Source of the DNA: Balamuthia mandrillaris
Taxonomy: Eukaryota > Discosea > Longamoebia > Balamuthiidae
Assembly (NCBI GenBank): GCA_031835245.1
Contig: JAVKOQ010000366.1
Span: 1-50,328 of the forward strand
Reading direction: 5' to 3'
DNA length: 50,328 nucleotides
The notes under the pieces are model-generated. The model ran no database searches and was not told the origin of the DNA. It was given only the letters and a program-made list of their open reading frames with translations. Shown here piece after piece: positions 22,626 through 32,304 of the stretch (position 1 is its first letter; every line of letters starts with the position of its first letter). The translations under genes and the position numbers were made by a program.

Positions 22626-25600
22626 ATGTCTGGGAGTAACGGTTGGGTGTTTTTGGTGGTGTTGTTCTTGTCAGCGGCGGTGGATGTTGGGCAAGGGAGT
22701 TGGGAGTTCCTCCGGGTGGAGAATCCGACCCCTGGCACCACAGCCCGTGCCCTCTTCCAAATGAAATTACAAGGAGTTCATTACGGCACCTATAAATTCC
22801 AGCTAACCTCCTCATCCTTGGCGAAAGAGAACTGTAGGTGTTCCCTTTTTCTTCTCCTCTTCCTTTTTTTTTAAAAAAGAAAAAAAATAACCAAAAACTA
22901 ATCTCCAACCAAGACGGCGTCGTCAGCAGCAGCAGTCCCAGCCAGGAATGGACATGCAACAACCTGCACTGTTTTAGTAATGACGCTTGGGCGATTTGTC
23001 ATATGTTCGAAGGCGACCCAAAGGTCTATTGCAGTTATTCCGACCTCGTTCTCAAGGTAGACATTACCATTCCCTCCGATGCCATCCGTGAACAGATAAC
23101 CAACGGCAAGGGAGTCTTCACCAATGTCCGTTACAGTACGCATAACACCTCCTCCTTGCGTTCCTCCATCCGGCACCGCACCTATGGCCAACAACATCTT
23201 TTTTGTGTTCACAGGTTACCCTGAAGAGACCGTGCAGCAAACAACTACCTGGGAGAGCCCATTGAAGTTCACCACGGGAGAGGCGGTGGTCTCGTTGAAC
23301 TCCTCCATCCGGTCTCAACAGCCCCTTCATGTGGCTGGAGAGCCTGCGGTGGTCGAGCTATGGGTCGGCAACTCCGGCCCATCCAACGCAAGAGACTCCG
23401 CGTGTGATATCACCGTTTCGCATCCTGACTTTGTGGTGCTCCCTTCCAATTGCCAAACTCTGGAGGGCAACCGGCTGAGATGCAACGGAACCGGGGACAT
23501 CTCGCCACTGGCAGAAGGTATTTGTCTGAGCTTGGACCAGGAGAGAGTTTATGGTTGCAAGGTGATGGACTCATCTTGCAAACATCTCAATAGGATCCGT
23601 CGCCGAACTGGTCATACTTCCAGCAGCGGACTATCGCGACTCCGTAACCATAGAGGCGGACAATTGTTACGTGTTTGGCACCGTTAGTTCCATGGTTTCG
23701 CAGGTACACAGCTTCGATGTCACTCCAGTTTGGAGCCTCGCCCAATCCTTTGCTGGTATTGTCCTTCTCTCTCCTCTTCTCTCTCTCTCTCTCTCTCTTG
23801 TCATTTCTGTCTTTTGTTTGTTATAGAATGAATATGAACCTCCTCCCAACACCCTTGCAGAAGATACCGAAAGCAGCCTCCAAGTCGGCTCAGTGGCTTA
23901 TATCACTTCCCTCATTCACAATGTTGGTCCCTCCTCCTCCTTGGGATCACTTTGCACCTGGAACTTTTCCGTCGCTGCCCTTCTCTTTGAAGGCAGCGCT
24001 GCTCATGCCTCCAACTGTGAAGCAAGTTATACTCCAAATCTTAGTGTCTCTTGCCAAGTGGATGCTGCCCCAGGCGATACTACTCCCACCATTTCAGTCT
24101 CGTCTTTGCCCGAGCTTTCAGGCACTCCATCTTTCAATGTTTCTTTCACTTGCCTGGATGAAGCGGGCATCGAAGTTGGAGGAGAACAGCCTTCTCTGAA
24201 CGTGATGTTTATTGAAGAACTCGGTAATGTTGATGTCCGTGTTGATATTCTCTCTTGGTCCTCAGACGAGAAGGAGGAGACCAAACGGCAGCCAGAAGCC
24301 AACCTGGACGGCGAGGAAGCCAAGGTACCAAGCAAAAGAAAGCAGGTGAGTTCTCCTCCTGTGCTTGATTTCAAGTTCCATACTCACGCATATCCTCGTG
24401 ATAACACCGGAATGGCATTTGCAAGACGGAAGATGGGGCTATCGTCTTTGATGCAACCATTGCTGTGTTTTTAGAGGCAAACATTTCAGGTGCTGGCTTC
24501 GCCAGGGATGTGACCTGCGGAGTCTATTTCAATGGGGCAGACGCTCCCCTGATTTCGTCCTCCTCCGAGTCTTCCTCCTCTTGTGTGGACCATGGTGTGC
24601 AGTTCACCTCCGATGGTCTTCCCTTTTGGTTGACAGAATGTACATTCGAGGAGATGAGAGCAGGGATTGCATCCAAAGCACAGGCCATCCTCTCTGTGGA
24701 TCCACGAGTGAGAGAGTTGCAAGTGTCCGTCGAATGCGACAGCCCTTTCCCAAACACCATCCAAAACCCAGTAGCTCAACCGGTGAGCTTCCATTTTGTG
24801 CACGGTATGCCTCTCTTGCGTTCCTTTCGTTGATGATCCTCGAGAAACGAACTTAGTTTTTGTTTTTTTACCCCAAACAACAGTGGATGCTATCGACGAT
24901 GATTCTTCAAGTTCTTCGTCTTCTTCGTCGTCGGCTTCTTCTTCCTCTTCTTCTTCGAGAGGAGAAAGCAATTCAGAGGAGGGTTTCGCAGGCAAGTGGA
25001 TGTGGGTCACCATCGGCGGGGGAGGCGGACTGCTCTTGATCCTTCTCATCGTTCCAACCTTGGCATGCATTGCCTATCGCCGACGCAGAGCCCTGCAAAG
25101 AAAGAGGAGAGACATGGTCGACCTGGAGTCTGCTGATGAAATGGAGGTCTACGCCACTCCCCAGGCGTTTTCAAGCTCGGGAGCCAGCAAACAGGCCTCA
25201 GCCTCAGGGGAGAGAGGAATCCAATGGGAAATCCCTTTCTCCGAACTGGAGTTCATTGAGGTGATTGGCAAAGGGTAAGTTCCATTCTCCTCACATCCTC
25301 TTTTCTTCTGACGCTGGAGCACAAACAATACGTTGTTCCTGAAACAGAGGTTTCGGTGTGGTGTGGCGAGGCAACTGGAGAGAAACACCTGTCGCCATCA
25401 AACTGGTTCGTTCATTCCTCCTTCATTTCCTCTCCGGACTATGGATACGAAGAGACTTACTGGGTTGTTGTTTGTTCTTGATGCATAGTTCAACGAAATC
25501 ATGGACTCGCCGGCCCTCAAAGAGAACTTCAAAGCTGAAATGAACATCATGAAGTACCCATTCCTTCTCTCTATTCTCTCTGAGGCATACTTTTTCTGTG

Positions 25601-26564
25601 TACACTCATTGGTTTCATTCTGTGTTAAACAAAAAAACAGGAACCTGAGACCACACACCAATGTTGTGCAACTGTACGGGGTCTGCATGGAAGAGGACCA
25701 CCCGTGGTGCTTGGTGACGGAGTACTTGGAGAAAGGCGACCTCAAGCATTTCCTTTGCGACAACCCGCCTGAAGGCTATCAGCCCATCGTCCAAATGGCC
25801 ATTCAGGTGGCCAGAGGTATGCATCACTTGCACTCGGAAGGCATCATCCATCGTGACCTTGCTGCCCGCAACATTCTCCTCACTTCAGAGCTCTCCATCA
25901 AAGTTGGAGGTTTGGTTTCTTCTGCCGTTTTCTTCCTCCTCCTCCCTCTCCTTCCTTCATGTCTTACGAGCCATGAAAAACAGACTTTGGTTTGTCAAGC
26001 ATGGTGGATGAATCCGCTGGAGAGTCAAAGGTTCCGATAAGATGGACTGCACCAGAAGCTTTGGACGGAAAAGGCCAAGCCACAGACAAGTCCGACGTGT
26101 GGAGTGCGTTCTCTGCTCTTCATTGCTCCTCTCTTCTCTCCGTCGTTCTTCCTTCCCTCCTGCGCTCACCAACCATCCTATTCCTCTGTGCTCCTCTTCT
26201 CTTTTTCCAACAGGTTATGGTGTGTTGCTCTGGGAGATGGTGAATCCTGGAAAACAACCCTACGCCGGAAAGAACAACGTTCAGGTCGTTCTTTCCGTGC
26301 TGAACGGAGAGGTCCTCAGCCTGCCTCCTTCCGCTCCACAGCTATTGCACGACTTGTTGCAAGAATGCTTCCAAATAGATCCCAAGAAAAGGTACCTTCT
26401 TTGGCGTTCTCCTTCCCTCTCCTCTCCATTTGGTTGGTGCCGGCACTCTCTGACCAGGTCCTTCTCCTCATATTGCTTCATCCTCTCGTCTGTTGCTTTG
26501 CCCGGCAAAAAGGCCTTCATTCCGAGACATCATTAAGCGGTTGCAAAAGGCCAAAGAAGTTTAG
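22626..26564 (+). CDS. Receptor tyrosine kinase
   Basis: Multi-exon gene with a start (22626) followed by a signal peptide (WVFLVVLFLSAAVDVGQG). The ectodomain (to about 24890) is Cys-containing, with repeated immunoglobulin- or adhesin-like strand segments, and is not assigned to a family. A Ser-rich stalk precedes one membrane segment (about 25000-25065: WVTIGGGGGLLLILLIVPTL) with an Arg-rich stop-transfer. The kinase domain has GKGGFGVVWRG, VAIKL (Lys), a Glu-bearing C-helix (KENFKAEMNIMK), HRDLAARN, DFGLS split by an intron, and PIRWTAPEAL. HRDLAARN and P-I-R-W-T-A-P-E are tyrosine-kinase rather than Ser/Thr signatures. It ends RPSFRDIIKRLQKAKEV. All catalytic residues are present. The ligand is unknown. 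Confidence 0.88.
23766..23803 (+). repeat. (CT)n tract in intron
   Basis: CT repeat within an ectodomain intron of the receptor kinase, pyrimidine-rich on the coding strand. Confidence 0.85.
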
Positions 26565-26649
26565 GGCATGAGTTCGCTCTGTTCTACTGTATGTATCATA
26601 ATGCAAGAAAGGGAGGAAAATCATATCATACGAAAAGCACACAAGGAGG

Positions 26650-26651
<2 letters not shown>

Positions 26652-26696
<45 letters not shown>

Positions 26697-26735
26697 GAAA
26701 GACAGGAGAGAGAGAAGAAAGACAGGAGAGATCTG
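26652..26735. repeat. (GA)n microsatellite, intergenic
   Basis: GA repeat followed by two near-identical AGACAGGAGAGA copies, between the receptor kinase stop and the PSAT-Maf promoter. Unlike the intron repeats it is not inside a gene. Confidence 0.85.
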
Positions 26736-26743
26736 ATAATTCA

Positions 26744-26800
26744 CGTCGTCATGAAATATTATCGCGTCGTCACGAAAACGATATCGCGTCGTCATGAAAT
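26744..26800 (+). promoter_or_regulatory. Three CGTCGTCAYGAAA repeats upstream of PSAT-Maf
   Basis: CGTCGTCATGAAA, CGTCGTCACGAAA and CGTCGTCATGAAA begin at 26744, 26765 and 26787, 21-22 bp apart, ending 43 bp before the ATG. The reverse form TCATGACGACG is found 60 bp before the saposin-like gene (36114-36124). The TGACG core resembles bZIP/CREB half-sites. The role is inferred. Confidence 0.45.
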
Positions 26801-26842
26801 GTCAAACACACACAAAAAAAAACAAACATCAGATCAACAAGA

Positions 26843-29612
26843 ATGAAAGGAGGAGGAGGAGGGCGCGACAGAGCCAAGACGTTCAACTTTAGCGCTGGCC
26901 CAGCCACCTTGCCCACGGAGGTGCTCGAGAGGGCATCCGTAGAGCTGCTCAACTGGCGAGGCTCCGGCATGAGCGTCATGGAAATGTCCCATCGTGGCAA
27001 GGAGTTCATCTCCATTCTTCATCAAGCCGAGGCCGACCTCCGTGAATTGCTGTGAGCAAACTCTTTTTTTTTTTTTGTTCACGTCTTTTTTTTAAATGTT
27101 GTGATCACACTGACGTTTCGTTTCTTGTTGGATGATGAAAAAAACAAAAACAGTGATCTGCCATCCAACTACAAAGTGTTGTTCCTGCAGGGCGGTGCCA
27201 CTGCCCAATTTGCGGCCATTCCGCTCAACATGTTGGCTGACAAGGACAGCGCTGACTACCTTGTCACTGGAAACTGGTCTGACAAGGCTGTTTTCGAAGT
27301 ACCTTTTTTTTCTTTTCTCTCTCTCTCTATTCTCACTCCTGCTCCCTGCTCCCTGTTCTCCTTCACGCTCACTCTCACTTTCTTTCTCTCACCGTTCCTT
27401 TCTCGCTCTCTCTCTCTCTCCTCTGTTCTCTGCCTCACCTCTTTCGGTCCCTCTCTCTATCAAGGCAAAACTCTACTTTAAACCAAACGTGGTTATGTCA
27501 GACTTGCCCAAATTTACTACTGTGCCAGAGCGTGACACATGGTTCTGCAATCCTGATGCTGCTTACTTTCACTATTGCGACAATGAAACCGTTCATGGTG
27601 CGTTTTCTTTCGTGTTATCACCTGTTTTCTTCTTTCTTCTTTCTTCTTCTCTTCTATAGTACCGCTGGTTGTTCTTCTGGTTCTCTTTAACAATACTGTT
27701 TTCCTATCAGGCATAGAGTTTCCAGCAGACTACTTTGCACAACCAGAGAACAAAGTCTCAGTTCCTCTCGTCGCCGACATGTCTTCCAACTTCTGCTCTC
27801 GTCCCTTTGATATCACTCCCTACTCCGTCATCTACGCCGGCGCCCAAAAGAACATCGGCATCGCCGGTTTGACCGTCGTCATCGTTCGCGAGGATGTTCT
27901 CTCCGACGAAGAAGGAGATACAAAAAAGAGCGTGAGACATCCTTGTCCCACCATTCTCGATTGGCAGCTTTATGCCGACAACGAAAGTTGTCTAAACACT
28001 CCTTCATGCTACGCTATCTACATGGCTGGACTTTGCTTTCGTTGGTTATTGGACCAAGCAAAGAAAGAAGCACAAGGAGGAGGAAGTTCATCGAGTTCAA
28101 ACAAGAAGCGATCTCCGTTGGAATGGATCGGCCGACGCAACGAACGGAAAAGCAAGCGACTCTACGATTTCTTGGACCAAAGTAAACTCTTTCGCTGTCG
28201 CGTGCAGGACAAACGTTACCGCTCACGCATGAACATCACTTTTGGCTTTGCTCATGGAGCGGATCCGGAGCTGGAAGCGCTTCTGGTGAAGGAGGCTGAA
28301 GGGAGATTATTGTTGGGACTGAAGGGCTATCGCGCGTTGGGAGGATTTCGAGCTTCTCTCTACAACGCAATGACCGAAGAAGGAGTGGAACGATTGGTGG
28401 CGTTCTTGAAAGAGTTTGAGCAGAAGCACGCTTTGCATAAGATGTTGCAGAAGAGGAAGATGAGAGTGGTGTTGGGATCTTCTTCAGTGTACAGGAAGGC
28501 GGTGTTAAAGGAGGAAATGGGATTTAAGGAGCTTGTGACGATGAGCCCTGACATTGACGAGAAGAGCATTCGTACGCATTTTCCCCGCCTCTTTCCCTCC
28601 TCTCTCTCCTCTCTAAGTGCTTTCAAACGTGTTGCAGGTGATGATGATCCGAAAAAAATGGTTGTCAAGATTGCCAATGCGAAAGCAGATGCTCTCCTTC
28701 CACTGGTACATACTTCTTCCCTCTCCCTCTCCCTCTCCCTCTCCCTCTCCCTCTCTCTCCCCTCTCCCTCTCCCTCTCCCTCTCCCTCTCCCTCTCCCTC
28801 TCCCTCTCCCTCTCCCTCTCCCTCTCCCTCTCCCTCTCCCTCTCCCTCTCCCTCTCTCCCTCCTCTCCCTCTCCCTCTCCCCTCTCCCTCTCCCTCTCCC
28901 TCTCCCTCTCCCTCTCCCTCTCCCTCTCCCTCTCCCTCTCCCTCTCCCTCTCCCTCTCCCTCTCTCCCTCTCCCTCTCCCTCTCCCTCTCCCTCTCCCTC
29001 TCTCTCCCTCCTCCCTCTCTCTCCCTCTCCCTCTCCCTCCTCCCTCTCCCTCCCTCTCTCTCTTCTCCTTTGTCTCCAATGTTGATTCTCTCTGTTTGCA
29101 CAAAAAAAGTTAAAAGAAGGAGCATTGCTGATAACATCTGATCAAGTGGTCATGTGCAACGGCGAAGTCAGAGAGAAGCCAACCAACACCGAGCACTGTA
29201 AATCCTATCTGCGGAGCTATGCCCAACACCCCGCTCAGACCATCTGTGGTGTCGTTGTCACGAATACTTCAACTGGTTTGTTCTTCTCCTTTTCTCTTCT
29301 TGCTTTCGTTTGTGCGTTTGCTTTTTCTTCTCTCTTTCTGATACCGTACAATAACGAATGAACAAACAAACAGGAAAACGTTATGAAGGTGTGGATATCG
29401 CTGTGCAACATTTCAAACCCATCCCAGAAGAAGCCATCCAAAAGCTGATCGATATCGGGGATGTGATGCACTGCTGCGGCGGGTTCGTGGTCGAACAAAT
29501 GGAGGAGTGGTTGGGCGCTTTGGAAGGAGAGATAGAGTCTGTTCGAGGTATGCCCAAAGCGCTTACCCTTCGTCTTTTGCAGCAAGCTCTCTCGGATGAA
29601 AGGTCATCTTAA
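26843..29612 (+). CDS. Phosphoserine aminotransferase fused to a Maf (nucleotide pyrophosphatase) domain
   Basis: Seven exons (26843-27051, 27154-27298, 27465-27597, 27711-28571, 28638-28705, 29110-29275, 29374-29612) join in frame to 606 residues. Residues 1 to about 405 are phosphoserine aminotransferase (PSAT/SerC, serine synthesis): [16 protein letters not shown] start, [25 protein letters not shown], and the PLP lysine in AGAQKNIG at about residue 209. Residues 413-606 are Maf/HAM1-like: [46 protein letters not shown], and a C-terminal CCGGF. Maf proteins hydrolyse non-canonical or modified NTPs. The junction lies within one uninterrupted exon (27711-28571), so the fusion is real at the DNA level. 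Codons and catalytic residues look intact. The gene is tail-to-tail with the F-box gene, with a 21-bp gap. Confidence 0.93.
28718..29060 (+). repeat. (CTCCCT)n hexanucleotide repeat in intron
   Basis: About 340 bp of CTCCCT units with CTCTCT and CCTCC interruptions, filling the intron between two Maf exons (donor after 28705, acceptor before 29110). It has the same unit and orientation relative to the gene as the repeat at 8246-8508. Confidence 0.95.
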
Positions 29613-29633
29613 ATCCAAGCTTCTGCTTTCTAT

Positions 29634-31400
29634 TTATTCTTTTATACAAAAGAGAGAAGCGTAATGGTGGGGAGAGGGTGGAGAGGAAGAAGATGAACCC
29701 AGTTTTTTGTTGTATCCTTTACGGCCGTGCAGAAACACTTTGAACCATTCGTGTGATGCCTCGTGGCCAGGCGCCACCGCAGGGGCTGTGCATGAAGAAA
29801 GGATGAGAGGATGGAGAACGAGACAAGTGAGAAGTGAAGAGAAGCAAGCAGAAGAGAAGCGTGCAGAGAGAAAAAGGACAGGGATGATTTTACCAACGGG
29901 ATTCTTTCCTTCGGTAAAGCAGGTGTGGCAGAGATCTAACGAGGAATAGTTGAGGAGAGGGTAAATTTCTTGGCCTGACCGAAAGAGAAGAGAAGGCATA
30001 CCAAAGTTGCATCTTTTGAAGCAACGATAACGCAAACCCGTTATTGGAATGATGTCGCCTTTTTGTCCAAGTTAGAGTTCTGGAAAATAGAGAACGGAGA
30101 GAAAGACAAAGCCAAAGCCAAAGCCAAAGAAAAACGACGAAAGAAAGAGATAGATAGAGAGAAAGAGAGCTTAGAGATGACTTACATCCATCACATTGAT
30201 AGCCATTATGTCTCACTGGTTAAACAGAAAGAGGTATGAAACAACGTTTTAAAATGGAAAATAGGCATGAAAAAAAGTCTGCAAACCTCCAGTCACACGC
30301 TGTTCGAACCGGCCTCGTACTTCTTCTGCATCCGAAGCTACAAAGAGAGTGATGAATTACAAGAGAAGAGTAGAGAAGACAGAGCAAAGCGATATCGTAA
30401 AGAAAGGAGAAGGAAAAATACGACAAATAAGATAAACGTACGAGGCGGAGGAACAAGTCTGAAAAGTTGTTGCATCTCGTCCCTCGTAAGCGCTCTTCCT
30501 CCATAATACAAGACCGAGTCCAAATGACCATCCAAATGATAGGTTTCCACCTGTGAACCAGCTTGTTCTTCTTCCCTTTGCTCTTCTTCCTCTGATTCTT
30601 TGTCTTCCTCTGCTGGTTCTTCTTCTTCCATTGTTTGTGGCTGAATAAAAGGGAGAGGGAGCTGTACTTCAAACCCAGAAAAAAGTGAGAGCGGTCTTCG
30701 TCGCTCCGGTCCTCCTCTTCTTCTTCTACCAATCATTGCAAGCAAAGCTAGGATGTCGTCATTGGCAATATCGTCGAATCGTGATAGCAGTTCACCTCTT
30801 ATTGAATCCATTTCTTCGTTCTCATCTTCTTCATTGTTAGTGTCCTCTCTTTCTTTCGAAAATATGCTCTTATGAAGACGCGACGAGGCAACAATGATGC
30901 CGTCAAAGTAGAGCACGAGATGATACGTTTCGTCATCCTTTTTGTTATAGCTGCTTACAGTTGCTTCTTCCTCCTCTCCTTCCATCTCTTCATGTGCGTG
31001 GACTGCTGCTTCATCGCCATCTCTTTGTTCGATTTCTTCTTCCTTCTGCGTTGAAGACTTGAAGGAAGAGGAACGACAGCATCGAAGCAGGACATGAGTC
31101 CATTCAAGAGGAGGCAAAGTCTGAGAAGATTCCATCAGCGACAACCATTTTCTTCTTTCGTTGGCTGGAGATGTTGCTCCTCCCTCTTTCGGTTTTGGTT
31201 TTCCTTTGTTTGCACAAACGGAGAGGGCGTTCGCGGTGCGAGCCCCCATGACCACAGAGAGCGAAGCCCTCTTGCCTTCAATGTAGACTAACGGGATCGG
31301 TTCGTTCGGTTGCGTCATTGCATGATATATCTTTTTTTGAAGAGAGGAAGAAAAAGATAGAGCACAACAGATATGAGAACGAGAACGAAGAGCGACGGAT

Positions 31401-31443
<43 letters not shown>

Positions 31444-32028
31444 CAGAGAGGAGGGAACGAGCGTACCCAAAATGAGAGAGTGAATTCATGAAGGCGACGT
31501 TGGGGGTCCTCAACCACCAAAGGGCGTGGTGGTTGGTGCTGCCAAAAGACGACCGGCTTGGGTGCAGCATGAGCCTCTCTGCTGGAGAGGGTGTATCTTA
31601 CTTCTCCTCTCTCCACAAATCCTTTTTTTTTTTTTTTTTGCCAGCAACGAGAATTAAAAAATAAAGCGGGTCGGTGAGGCATGATCATCGAAGGGGCTTA
31701 CCCAGATGCTTGAAAAGCTCTTTCCAAGAAGAGAAGTTGTTGTGAGAAGCCTCCAAAGGTCCAAACTGGTGCAAGAAGAGTTCGTTCCAAAGTTGCTTTG
31801 TTGCGAATGAAGAACGAATCAGCTGAAATCAAAAAAAAATGAAATGAAATGAAAAGAGGTTTTTGTTTTTACCTCATCAGAAGCAACGGCGCAGAAAGTG
31901 GAACAGACGGAGTGAACGTTGAGTAGGTCTGACGGCGGAAGAAAACGGAAGATGTGCAGCAGCACCTCGTTGGGCAGCAGATGGAAGAGCGAAGCCACAA
32001 GCGATGGCGCTACGCCAGCGCTGTTCAT
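29634..32028 (-). CDS. F-box protein with concanavalin-like and ZZ-type zinc-finger domains
   Basis: Start at 32028. The first exon encodes an F-box (LLPNEVLLHIFRFLPPSDLLNVHSVCSTF), the Skp1-binding motif of SCF ubiquitin ligases. The middle (about 31690-30450) is a concanavalin A-like/LamG-type sandwich: FTLSFWV, WTHVLLRC, YHLVLYFDGIIVASS, and the closing LDSVLYYGGRALTRDEMQQLF, interrupted by acidic low-complexity loops. The last exons form a ZZ zinc finger: RHNGYQCDGC, then GLRYRCFKRC, LCHTCF, and the paired His of PGHEASHEWF. Several short introns split the ZZ finger. It is likely a substrate adaptor that recruits glycan- or peptide-bearing targets for ubiquitination. The substrate is unknown. 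It is head-to-head with the alcohol dehydrogenase gene. Confidence 0.8.
31410..31441. repeat. (GA)n microsatellite in intron
   Basis: GA on the plus strand, CT on the coding strand of the F-box gene, between two exons of the concanavalin-like domain. Confidence 0.85.
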
Positions 32029-32061
32029 CTTTTTTTTTTTTCTAAGAAGTATAGCATCCGT

Positions 32062-32067
32062 GTCGAC
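32062..32067. promoter_or_regulatory. GTCGAC element in a divergent promoter
   Basis: A single GTCGAC (in TGTCGACA) in the 276-bp spacer between the F-box start (32028, minus) and the alcohol dehydrogenase start (32305, plus), 34 bp upstream of the former. The remaining spacer is AT-rich. Confidence 0.35.
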
Positions 32068-32304
32068 ACGAAGAAGAGAACAACAAATCACCTCAAATGC
32101 TGCAGCTTTTGTGGACAAATTTCAGAAATTCAATTGAAATTCGGATGAAAAGAGTGTATTGTTTCGAATGAAAATAGAATGAAATTTGGATGAAAAAATT
32201 GGAAAAGTATTTTTTATAATTATTTCTTTTCGGCTATAAAAAATTATAGTAAAATAAAAAACAAGGTCGGACAGGTTTGAACACCGACAACACTACCATA
32301 TACC

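Noticed and set aside
28718-29060. Repeat array as a possible CRISPR
   Set aside because: Unit is 6 bp with no spacers, in an intron of a eukaryotic gene.
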